The notes under the pieces were generated by a model. The model did not search any database, was not told the origin of the DNA, and was given only the letters and a program-made list of their open reading frames with translations. DNA of 55,841 nucleotides, taken from contig JAIORV010000164.1 of assembly GCA_021107945.1 (NCBI GenBank), positions 1 to 55,841 on the forward strand, given 5' to 3'. The position numbers were made by a program, and so were the translations under genes. Shown in pieces: positions 43,744 to 51,380 of this stretch (its first letter is position 1; each line of letters opens with the position of its first letter). The stretch is from Vulcanimicrobiota bacterium (GTDB lineage: Bacteria > Vulcanimicrobiota > JAJTBE01).

Positions 43744-43817
43744 ATTCACCACGAAGGCACGAAGTACACGAAGAATTTTAAATTATAACTCCGTGTTCTC
43801 CGTGTCTTCGTGGTAAG
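43744..43817. repeat. Inverted ACGAAG-class repeat overlapping a gene end
   Basis: Left arm ACCACGAAGGCACGAAGTAC (43748-43767, continuing ACGAAGAA) and right arm CTCCGTGTTCTCCGTGTCTT (43789-43808, continuing CGTGGTAA) form a strong hairpin with an AT-rich loop. The right arm contains the last eleven codons and the stop of the gene at 43783-46296. Confidence 0.85.
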
Positions 43818-46296
43818 CATAGTTTTTTTCTATTGTTTCGCTTCCCGTCCCCAGAATTGATATTTTGCCACCGGTTCCATCAACAATTATCCTGTCTCCA
43901 TCCCTTATGAGACTTACTATCCCCGGAATGCCTACAACTGCAGGGATTCCCACTTCCCTTGCAACCACAGCGCCATGAGACAGCATACTGCCCACTTCCA
44001 CGACGATTCCTCCCGCCACGGAAAACAGGGGTGTCCACGAAGGATCGGTATTCTTTGTAACAAGGATCTCGCCGGGCTGTAATCTATTGGCTTCCGACAG
44101 GTTGAGCAATACCCTTGCCTTCCCCCTGGCAACGCCTGCACTTGCAGGAAGCCCTGTGAATTCATTCCCCCCTTTTTTTGAAGAGGAAAAATAGAGTCTT
44201 ACACCATCGGCTCCTTCAACTCTGTGAAGTGGAATGGGGAGCGATTCTCTCTTTCGATGCTCCATAATCCGCATCCTTATTTTTTCTTTCAGGGAAGATT
44301 CATCATCATATGTGAGGTTTTTCTGAAGCTCTCCCCTATTCAGGAAAAAGACATCATCAGGAGAATCAATTATCCCTTTTATGGCAAATCTTCTCCCGAC
44401 CTCCTTCACATATTCCTTTAAAATAAATATCCGGCGGTATCCCAGGAATTTCAGATTTTCCCTGAACGGAGCGGAATCGTGTAGAAATTTCAGACCGATG
44501 ATAAATTTTATTCTGTCAATCAGGGAGAGCTTTTTCTTTATATACCTTATGGATTCTTCCCTTTTGCGGGATAATTCCGCTATGTATTCCCTTCTACTTT
44601 TTGTCTCGCCTTTTTTCAGCAAGTTGCCGATAATTTCAAGAACCATCTCCGGCCTCTCGCGCCAAGGCTCTCCGGTAATTTCTATGGTCCCCGCTCCCAG
44701 ATGACCGTACTCGAAAATAAATGCATCAAAAAGCCTTCTGAATTCTATTACGTCCCGATCTGATTCAAGAACCTCCTTCCAATTTTCCACGGGCAAATAA
44801 TTCTCATCAAAGAGTCTCTCCCTTATCTTGCCTGCGGACACGGCAAGGTCTCTTAACGCCGCCGCCGATGACGCAAATCTCAAAGTGCCAAGCCCCTGGG
44901 TCAGAGTTGAAGGATTCAGATTATGTTTTCCACAAAGTTCTTCCATAAAAGAAAAATAATTCATATACCTCATGGAACCCAGAACATGCAGCACGAACCC
45001 TTCCCTGGAATCAAGGCCTTTATCTATAACTTCCCACAATTCCCTATCATCGAGCTTCTCAAGTTCATCTTTCCCCGGGTATTTCCAAACGGCATATTCA
45101 TTATCGGTATATTTTTTTGCTGTCATACCAAGTGTCATATCTCTCCATACAATATTCAGTAGAGTCGGTATCAAGGACAGCGAATATTTCACCTGGGGCG
45201 ATTCCGATGTGCTTCCGATCAGAAGTTTTTTCACAGCGGCGTCAGGGTTTTTCAGGGGCAAATGCTCGAGTATTTTTCGCATTCCCGTGACATTCAGAAA
45301 CGCCCTTCCGTCAAAAATCCCGACCAGCTCCTGCTCTTTTATCTTTTTCATCGGTACACCAAGCAACCTGAAAGTCTCCGTGAATCCCTCCCCGACGGAA
45401 TCGGCAACAACATCTTCCGATAATGTTGTTATAACTCCCGGCACAGCCTCCTGCGCATTCGCGCTTGTCCAGTGTATCTCATCCTCCCTCACTTCCGGTA
45501 TTTCGCCGGGAGAAATAAAAATGATTTGTTCATTATTATTACCGCTTCTCTTGCCCGATGCCGTAACCGGCCTTACCTGGAGCCAGAATATCTCGCCGGA
45601 CTTGACAGCCCACTCAAAATCAAGAGGCCCGGGAAAGCTTTCCGATTCCATCTTGTTTTCTAAATCAATCGCAGACCGGACAAGCTCTTTTAAAGGGAAA
45701 TTGATATTCGAGGATGATTCCGGGGATCTTATTATATCGCCTTTTCTATCCAGGACATAGTTTTCTCCCGACATTGTTCCGCCAAGGAGATTTTCCGATG
45801 TCCCCGCTAAAGCTTCAATAATCACATGATTCCTGCTTCCACTGACAGGATCACATGTGAACAGGACTCCCGAGTAATCGGCTTCAATCATTTCCTGAAT
45901 GAGAACGCTAACATCGAAACCCTCGGTATTACCGCTATATTCCCTCACTCGCCTGGACTTGCCGGAATCGCGGCATTTATTCACCGCTTCCACCATCGCT
46001 TCAACACCGACAATCCTCAGGAATGACTCAAACTGCCCCGCATATGACTTTTGTGAGCCGTCTTCCACCCCTGCGCTGGAGCGAACCGCGTATATCTTCT
46101 TGCCGTCGGGATCGTGGAAATATTCAAGAGATTCCCTGACTGCCTCTCCTGGATCAATATCGGGTGGAATGCATATAGTTTTGGGAATTTTGGCACCGGC
46201 CAAGAAAAGCCGCGCCAACCCGGTTCCCTTTCCGCCTATTAGCGAGAGATTTTCTGTGTTTATATTTTTATTTATTGGTATGTATTTTTTGTTCAT
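43783..46296 (-). CDS. PEP-synthase/rifampin-phosphotransferase-like phosphotransferase
   Basis: 837 residues. The N-terminal ATP-binding domain of the PPDK/PEP synthase family has GGKGTGLARLFLAGAK, IYAVRSSAGVEDGSQKSYAG and EADYSGVLFTCDPVSGSRNH. The middle domain is alpha-helical and variable. The C-terminal swivelling phosphohistidine domain has GSMLSHGAVVAREVGIPAVV with H774. There is no C-terminal PEP/pyruvate-binding TIM barrel, so it is not a normal PEP synthase. The order ATP-grasp, middle, His domain and the length match rifampin phosphotransferases and related phosphotransferases. The substrate is unknown. The final residues (AYHEDTENTEL) come from the dispersed repeat in which the gene ends. 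Confidence 0.85.
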   Translation of the reverse strand: MNKKYIPINKNINTENLSLIGGKGTGLARLFLAGAKIPKTICIPPDIDPGEAVRESLEYFHDPDGKKIYAVRSSAGVEDGSQKSYAGQFESFLRIVGVEAMVEAVNKCRDSGKSRRVREYSGNTEGFDVSVLIQEMIEADYSGVLFTCDPVSGSRNHVIIEALAGTSENLLGGTMSGENYVLDRKGDIIRSPESSSNINFPLKELVRSAIDLENKMESESFPGPLDFEWAVKSGEIFWLQVRPVTASGKRSGNNNEQIIFISPGEIPEVREDEIHWTSANAQEAVPGVITTLSEDVVADSVGEGFTETFRLLGVPMKKIKEQELVGIFDGRAFLNVTGMRKILEHLPLKNPDAAVKKLLIGSTSESPQVKYSLSLIPTLLNIVWRDMTLGMTAKKYTDNEYAVWKYPGKDELEKLDDRELWEVIDKGLDSREGFVLHVLGSMRYMNYFSFMEELCGKHNLNPSTLTQGLGTLRFASSAAALRDLAVSAGKIRERLFDENYLPVENWKEVLESDRDVIEFRRLFDAFIFEYGHLGAGTIEITGEPWRERPEMVLEIIGNLLKKGETKSRREYIAELSRKREESIRYIKKKLSLIDRIKFIIGLKFLHDSAPFRENLKFLGYRRIFILKEYVKEVGRRFAIKGIIDSPDDVFFLNRGELQKNLTYDDESSLKEKIRMRIMEHRKRESLPIPLHRVEGADGVRLYFSSSKKGGNEFTGLPASAGVARGKARVLLNLSEANRLQPGEILVTKNTDPSWTPLFSVAGGIVVEVGSMLSHGAVVAREVGIPAVVGIPGIVSLIRDGDRIIVDGTGGKISILGTGSETIEKNYAYHEDTENTEL

Positions 46297-46358
46297 CTGG
46301 TTGGTGAATTTTTGATGTTTGGATCTTATAATATATGGATCTTATAATCTTCTTCAAT

Positions 46359-46415
46359 AAGCCGCTGAAGCGGCTTGATGTGAAAAGTTCTCTCCTTAAG
46401 CCGCTTCAGCGGCTT
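46359..46415. repeat. Pair of REP-like palindromes
   Basis: AAGCCGCTGAAGCGGCTT (46359-46376) and AAGCCGCTTCAGCGGCTT (46398-46415): identical 8-bp arms, central GA in one and TC in the other, so the two are inverted copies of each other 21 bases apart, a BIME-like pair. Confidence 0.85.
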
Positions 46416-46448
46416 AACAAGGCGACACTCCGCTCCGCAGTCGGCAAC

Positions 46449-46683
46449 AGTCATCCTGAGCGGAATATGATCATATTACTTTACTTGATCAACCTTGGAA
46501 AGAACGAGCGTACTATACCTCCGATGCATTACTCAGCGAAGGATCTCTAACCATGTCGAGATCTCCCTCAAGAAAATAATCAATAGATTCTTCGCTATGC
46601 TATTCTTCAAACATCAACATAATCCCGTCTTTGAGAAAGTAGTTGGAGTAGAGAAATTCTCTCGTGATCCGCTCAGAATGACA
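46449..46683. mobile_element. MITE-like element with TCATCCTGAGCGG termini
   Basis: 235 bases bounded by AGTCATCCTGAGCG (46449-46462) and CGCTCAGAATGACA (46670-46683). The inner ATACCTCCGATGCATTACTC and AGCGAAGGATCTC block is shared, inverted, with the 16.6-kb element and directly with 53446-53477. No gene inside. Confidence 0.7.
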
Positions 46684-46743
46684 GTTTGCATACATTGTTC
46701 AATATTAATGGAGCTTTTGGTTTAACCTTTTTAGCCCTGGGAT

Positions 46744-46917
46744 TCATGTATTGAACACCTGCCTGTTACAATCCAATGCTTCCCCTAATGTAATTCGGAG
46801 AGTTTCCAGAAGTTCCTTACGTGTATGCTCCTGACAATTCACACCGGGTATTTCTTCTATCCATCCAATCCACCGGTCATCAACTTTTTTTATTATCGCT
46901 GAATATTCATTGCTCAT
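46744..46917 (-). CDS. HicB-like antitoxin domain protein (57 residues)
   Basis: Short gene with RBS GAAGGAAA seven bases before the ATG at 46917. The product begins MSNEYSAIIKKVDDRWIGWI and continues EEIPGVNCQEHTRKELLETL, the single HicB/UPF0150 partial RNase-H-like fold. Compared with full HicB proteins it lacks a C-terminal DNA-binding domain. No HicA toxin gene was recognised on either side, where only repeats are found, so it may be a solitary member or the partner gene is lost. Confidence 0.82.
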   Translation of the reverse strand: MSNEYSAIIKKVDDRWIGWIEEIPGVNCQEHTRKELLETLRITLGEALDCNRQVFNT

Positions 46918-46981
46918 TATGTTTCCTTCGACATTTATAATAATTTTGATAGACTCTCATCCTTTGAAATTGCAGTGAAAA

Positions 46982-46999
46982 GCGGGTCTGAAGACCCGC
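46982..46999. repeat. REP-like palindrome
   Basis: GCGGGTCTGAAGACCCGC: 8-bp arms around GA, followed by GCTACG. It lies directly behind the hydrogenase-protease-like gene, with a second GCGCTACG at 47024-47031, and could act as its terminator. Confidence 0.8.
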
Positions 47000-47026
47000 G
47001 CTACGTTTCAATTTTAGATCCCGGCG

Positions 47027-47500
47027 CTACGTTTTTACTTTTGCTCCCAGCTCTACCTTTAATTTTTCAACCACTTTATCAACGGCCTCTTTTATTGGCT
47101 CTGAAATCTCAAATCTGAACTCTACGGGTATTTTTACCTCTATTCCCCATATTTCTATGCTATCGGGCATCGACTCCGGTTCCACGATTTTGCCCAGTGC
47201 GATTGTTTCCGGGATGGCTATCTGGTGCGCCGAGAACGGCATTCTCTCGGGCTTTGGAATCTGATCTTCCGAAAATATTTCAATTGTGCCGGGTTCGCTT
47301 CCCGTGAAGACGGCATCCACTATTATAACCCTCTCCCCGGGCTCCATCAAGCTCAGGAGATTTAGCCCCGGGGTTCCGGCTTCCAGGACTTCCACATGTT
47401 CCGGCAAATCTATCTCCTGAAGCTTTCTTGCAACTATACAACCTGCGGCATCGTCGCCCATTAAAAGGGAGCCGCATCCTATAACCTTTATTTTTTTCAT
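47027..47500 (-). CDS. Hydrogenase maturation protease-like protein (HyaD/HycI family)
   Basis: 157 residues. The family's core is complete: GCGSLLMGDDAAGCIVARKL at the N-terminus with the Asp used for nickel recognition, EAGTPGLNLLSLMEPGERVI, IIVDAVFTG, SAHQIAIPETIALGK with the conserved His, and IEIWGIEVK. Relatives cleave the C-terminal tail of the [NiFe]-hydrogenase large subunit. No hydrogenase gene is in the window. It is four bases behind the HSP90-like ATPase gene and must be co-transcribed with it, an unusual pairing. Confidence 0.88.
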   Translation of the reverse strand: MKKIKVIGCGSLLMGDDAAGCIVARKLQEIDLPEHVEVLEAGTPGLNLLSLMEPGERVIIVDAVFTGSEPGTIEIFSEDQIPKPERMPFSAHQIAIPETIALGKIVEPESMPDSIEIWGIEVKIPVEFRFEISEPIKEAVDKVVEKLKVELGAKVKT

Positions 47501-47504
47501 ACTA

Positions 47505-49145
47505 TTACTCCCGTCTGTCTATACAAATCATCGCTAATTTTGCATCGGTCTCAGTGTCAACGCCGTCATCCATATAAAGAAGCTTTGAAAGGAAATACGT
47601 GGCAAGATCCGGTTTTGCCCCGGCAAGCTCAAGCATTTGCTTTATATAGGGATGGCTCCTGTTTAAAACAAGTGTCTTGTTTTTTGAAAACAGTGAAAAC
47701 AGTGAGGTGAAAATATTGCCCCTCTTGTCCAGGTCGCTCACCGGCGCAAGCTCACCTGGGGTATTTTGCATTATATAAATACGATCGTTAATGCAGGAAT
47801 CCTCGTAATCAAAATCTGCAAATCGACATCCACCTGTTTTCGTTCCCATCTCGTGAATGACGGAATCAACGGATTTTAAAAGCTTTTTCTGAATTTCCGT
47901 TAATTCCTTGTTCTGAATTACTCCGGTTTTGAAATAAGCTACGGATGCCCGTGTTATCCTGTTCTTTTTCCAGAAGTGAGTTGACAGTCTTGTCAGGACT
48001 ATGAGAAGCTTGTCGCCGGCCTTGCACTTTATCACCCTTTTCCCGGATTTCATCAAAGCTCTTGTAGTATCATTTGATCTGATATCCCATAAAAATGCCT
48101 TTTGGGAAGACATTCCAAGAAGTTGATCAACACTGATGAATTTTCCCTCCACATCTCTTGCAATAGATCTCCCTCCACATTTATCAGGCATTTCTTCCCT
48201 GTATATCATATATCTGAGGGCATAACCCAGGCATTTCTTATAAAGCTTCGTCTCGGTCTTACTCTTTTTTAGCTCTTCCTCAATCGTCGCAAATAACTTT
48301 TCCGGAAGTTTTTTCGCCACAATATCAGTCAGAATATCCATCGCCTTGAAATAATTTTCATCCTCCCTGATATTGTCACGGGTGAGGGTATGCTCCAGGT
48401 ATTTTGATTTTAACTTGAACATCACCCGATTGAAAAATTTCCTTCTACCTTCCATCAGGGTCAATCCCTGGTTGTAGAATCCAAAAAAAGGCGACTCATC
48501 ATCACAATACCCGGCGACAATTTCCGCCGCTTTCGTTTTCTCATAAATCTTTACCGGTGAATCAACATCAAAGGGCTTGTTTATCCGCTCATCCTGAAAA
48601 TAAATCTCCGCCTCGGAATGCTTGCACCAGAACTCGACGGTCTCCCTGGATCTTTTAAGGAAATTATTGTAAAACTTCTTCGATCCGTTCTTCAGCATGG
48701 TAATTTTTGTGCCGTCAACGGGATAATCTCTTTTTATCCTTTCGAATTGCTTCTTCTCGTTAAAGATTATCCTCCAATCCTCACCGTCCCGGGAAGTATC
48801 CAGAATAACCGCCTGGGGCTTTATTGCAAATACCGAGACAAACCCGATCCCGAATTTGCCGATTTTCGTGAGATCGTTTTCCTTGCTTGATGAAAAGAGC
48901 CTTGTCAGCTCGTTGTCAATTATTTGCCTGTTCATCCCCTCGCCATAGTCATCCACATGAATCTTTACAACACCGTTCCTTCTTCCCTTCTTGCCGGGAG
49001 CAAATTTAAGATATACATCAATACGGTTTGTTCCGGCATCGAGAGAGTTCTGAATTAATTCCCTGTAAAAGCAATAGACATCGGAAAACTGCTCTATGAG
49101 GTTTTTCAGTGTATCTTCGACTGAATCACGAATTTTAGGGGACAT
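47505..49145 (-). CDS. HSP90-like (GHKL) ATP-binding protein
   Basis: 546 residues from the ATG at 49145 (RBS GAAGGTG; 16 in-frame codons upstream are unlikely to be used). N-terminal GHKL ATPase: N box FYRELIQNSLDAGTNRI, G1 DDYGEGMNRQII, G2 GKFGIGFVSVFAIKPQAVIL. The middle and C-terminal parts are helical and unlike HtpG (which is about 620-650 residues), so it is a distant HSP90-like protein with possible peptide- or protein-remodelling role. It precedes and nearly touches the maturation-protease-like gene. No signal peptide, so cytoplasmic. Confidence 0.83.
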   Translation of the reverse strand: MSPKIRDSVEDTLKNLIEQFSDVYCFYRELIQNSLDAGTNRIDVYLKFAPGKKGRRNGVVKIHVDDYGEGMNRQIIDNELTRLFSSSKENDLTKIGKFGIGFVSVFAIKPQAVILDTSRDGEDWRIIFNEKKQFERIKRDYPVDGTKITMLKNGSKKFYNNFLKRSRETVEFWCKHSEAEIYFQDERINKPFDVDSPVKIYEKTKAAEIVAGYCDDESPFFGFYNQGLTLMEGRRKFFNRVMFKLKSKYLEHTLTRDNIREDENYFKAMDILTDIVAKKLPEKLFATIEEELKKSKTETKLYKKCLGYALRYMIYREEMPDKCGGRSIARDVEGKFISVDQLLGMSSQKAFLWDIRSNDTTRALMKSGKRVIKCKAGDKLLIVLTRLSTHFWKKNRITRASVAYFKTGVIQNKELTEIQKKLLKSVDSVIHEMGTKTGGCRFADFDYEDSCINDRIYIMQNTPGELAPVSDLDKRGNIFTSLFSLFSKNKTLVLNRSHPYIKQMLELAGAKPDLATYFLSKLLYMDDGVDTETDAKLAMICIDRRE

Positions 49146-49247
49146 AATTACACCTTCAAATGTGAAATTGTAAGCGGGAAACGGAATCCCCATCTCTCTA
49201 CTCTCGAATCCCGTTTCTCTTACGTGTCTTCGTGGTAGATTCCAACC

Positions 49248-50120
49248 TTACTTCTTAACTAGCGCAAGTTTCTTTTTCAGAATATCATACAGGTGGGGAT
49301 TCAACAGAAAAGTTTTAATGTACCTCTCTTCAACATTCCCCGTGGGTGTTTGATGGATTTCAATGCTCGATGCAAGCTCTTGCTTTTTCATTTCAAACTC
49401 CTCGTCGCTCATTGTCCTGGCCTTATCCATCGCCGTTGCCACCTGTTTCAGTACTTTTTGCCTGTATTTCTCATCATGTATATAGAGCTTGATCTTCTCC
49501 TCAGCCCTCTCGAGTATAATCTCCTTGACGGAGGGATATGCAGCATCGGGAACCTTGCGGATCTTCTCCAGTCCCTTCTGGATTATTTCACCGCCGCCCG
49601 CCTGTCCTATGCGATCCGGATTGGCAATGCTTTTCACCGGAACAAGGCAGGGTTGATATTCCCGCAAGAGAACTTTTTGGTTTTCATTTAATACGGAAGC
49701 TACATCCTTGCTCAGTATATCCATTTCCTCATCGTATTCAACTTTCTTCTTTCGAATCTCCTCGCTAAGGGGATGATAACGTTTCTTCAAACCGTCGGAC
49801 AGATCGTTGTTCTTCATAAGTTGAGATTTCATTTCCTCCAGGATTTCATGAGCTTTACCAAACTTTTTCTGATACAGCGATTTTAACTTCGCATCTTCCT
49901 TCCTGACCTTCTCTGCAATGGGAAGAAGCTCTTTCATCTGCTTCTCCGACAGGTGAAGTCCGTTTAGCAGGTTTAGAGACTGAACATCCTTTACCATTTG
50001 GGCAATTTCCATCTCGGTAAATTCTTTTGCCGCCACCGTATGGCGTGGCACAACCATAAAGGTAATAAGTATTCCCAGGAGAAATCCCACGGCGCCCAAA
50101 ATCAGTGTTTTCTTATTCAT
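49248..50120 (-). CDS. Exported helical protein, paralogue B of a tandem pair
   Basis: 290 residues with a signal peptide or anchor (LILGAVGFLLGILITFMVV, ending TVAA). The long helical region begins SLNLLNGLHLSEKQMKELLP, resembling Spy/CpxP-like periplasmic helical hairpins. A conserved core has PCLVPVKSIANP followed by DRIGQAGGGE. The C-terminal third is again helical and ends FLLNPHLYDILKKKLA. All blocks are shared with the protein encoded 21 bases upstream. One Cys in the mature part (in QPCLVP). Family not recognised. Confidence 0.75.
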   Translation of the reverse strand: MNKKTLILGAVGFLLGILITFMVVPRHTVAAKEFTEMEIAQMVKDVQSLNLLNGLHLSEKQMKELLPIAEKVRKEDAKLKSLYQKKFGKAHEILEEMKSQLMKNNDLSDGLKKRYHPLSEEIRKKKVEYDEEMDILSKDVASVLNENQKVLLREYQPCLVPVKSIANPDRIGQAGGGEIIQKGLEKIRKVPDAAYPSVKEIILERAEEKIKLYIHDEKYRQKVLKQVATAMDKARTMSDEEFEMKKQELASSIEIHQTPTGNVEERYIKTFLLNPHLYDILKKKLALVKK

Positions 50121-50141
50121 TTACAATTCTCCTCTCACGAA

Positions 50142-51068
50142 TTATTTGGATCCGGCCTTCTTTATTTTATACTCAAGGATGGGGATAATATCGGGATTCA
50201 GGAGAAACCTGCCGATATACTTTTCCTCCTTGCTTTTTTTTCTTTTTCTTTTTTTAGATTTTTTGGACATTGTCTTCGCCTTTTCCTCCACCGTTTCAAG
50301 CCCCTTGAACAACTTGTCCTTCTTCATCTCGTAATCTTCATCGGTCATTAATCTTACCTTGTCCATTGCTTCGCCCAGTTTCTTAACAAATGACGCCCTT
50401 TTCTGATCGTCCTTGATTTTCTTTTTAAGTTTTTCATCAGTCCTGGCAAGAATCTTTTCCCTGACTTTAGAATACCTGTCATCGGGAATTTTTCGAATCT
50501 TTTCCATCAATTTGCCTAATTTCTCTCCTCCATCGGCCTGTCCTATACGCTCCGGATTCGAAATGCTTCTTATGGGAATAAGGCAGGGCTTATATTCTCC
50601 CACCAGGACAATCTGGTTCTCGTTTAAGATTCCCTTTGCCTTACTAGCAAGGCTCTTCATTTCCGTTTCATATGCCTTGATTTCATTAATAATCTCTTTC
50701 TTGCTTGCCTGGAATTTTTTCTTGAGATCTTTTGCAACATCGTTGCTGTCTAATAGCTGTTCTTTCATTTCTTTAAGATTTTTGTTGAATTCCGGCTCCT
50801 GTTTCTCTATAGATTTTTTCAGATTTTCCCTTGCCTTCTTCGACTCCTTGATAACAGGGAGCAATTTCTCCATCTGTTCCCTGGATAAATTAAGACTGTT
50901 TAGCAAGTTGAGTGATTGAATCTGCGATCGCAACAATCCTCCCTCTTCAGACTTGCTCTTTGGCATTCCCATAGCCGGTAATGTGGATACACATAAAAAG
51001 GCAAGTAAAAGGAATAAAAGTAGAAAAACTTGGAACGGAACCCATTTTTTTATAGTTTTGTTGCCCAT
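50142..51068 (-). CDS. Exported helical protein, paralogue A of a tandem pair
   Basis: 308 residues from the ATG at 51068 (AAGGAGG at ideal spacing). Signal peptide VFLLLFLLLAFLCVSTLPAM, then a helical region SLNLLNSLNLSREQMEKLLP, the conserved PCLIPIRSISNP then ERIGQADGGE, and an RFLLNPDIIPILEYKI end. Before the end is a very basic insert (KSKKRKRKKSKEE) absent from its neighbour. Same direction and 21 bases before paralogue B, so one operon. Periplasmic location expected; role unknown. Confidence 0.75.
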   Translation of the reverse strand: MGNKTIKKWVPFQVFLLLFLLLAFLCVSTLPAMGMPKSKSEEGGLLRSQIQSLNLLNSLNLSREQMEKLLPVIKESKKARENLKKSIEKQEPEFNKNLKEMKEQLLDSNDVAKDLKKKFQASKKEIINEIKAYETEMKSLASKAKGILNENQIVLVGEYKPCLIPIRSISNPERIGQADGGEKLGKLMEKIRKIPDDRYSKVREKILARTDEKLKKKIKDDQKRASFVKKLGEAMDKVRLMTDEDYEMKKDKLFKGLETVEEKAKTMSKKSKKRKRKKSKEEKYIGRFLLNPDIIPILEYKIKKAGSK

Positions 51069-51245
51069 TTCATCCTCCTTATTATATAACATTTTTATTG
51101 ATACTTTAATATTTTCGACATAATAAAATTAGACTCCTTGAAACTGCAAAAGGTTTCTGATTTAATGAAGGAAAGTTAGTGTTATGATATAGAAAATTGG
51201 CTATTCGCTATAATGTGAAGGTAAATATTTGGAGGATTAAAATTA

Positions 51246-51333
51246 ACCGCAAAGAAGCAAAGAACGCAAAGGGTTTATCGGGGTTGGGAAACCCCTCCCA
51301 CAAAAATTCTTTGTGGTCTTTGCGGTGAATAGA
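51246..51333. repeat. Inverted CGCAAAG-class repeat
   Basis: ACCGCAAAGAAGCAAAGAAC (51247-51266, continuing GCAAAGGG) faces TTCTTTGTGGTCTTTGCGGT (51308-51327, continuing GAATAG) about 40 bases away: same architecture as the CGCAGAG units but with CAAAG instead of CAGAG. It lies just upstream of the TolC-ankyrin gene. Confidence 0.8.
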
Positions 51334-51380
51334 TACACAGGAGACATTGAAATCCTGTCCCGGTTTCCGGATTTATCAAC

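Noticed and set aside
44972-45760. 262-codon plus-strand frame within the PEP-synthase-like gene.
   Set aside because: It is antisense to a gene with clear conserved motifs; Ser/Phe-rich translation typical of a shadow frame.
49205-49240. CTCGAATCCCG resembling a tRNA T-loop.
   Set aside because: No matching stems or anticodon arm around it; it belongs to the TTCGTGG-type repeat region.
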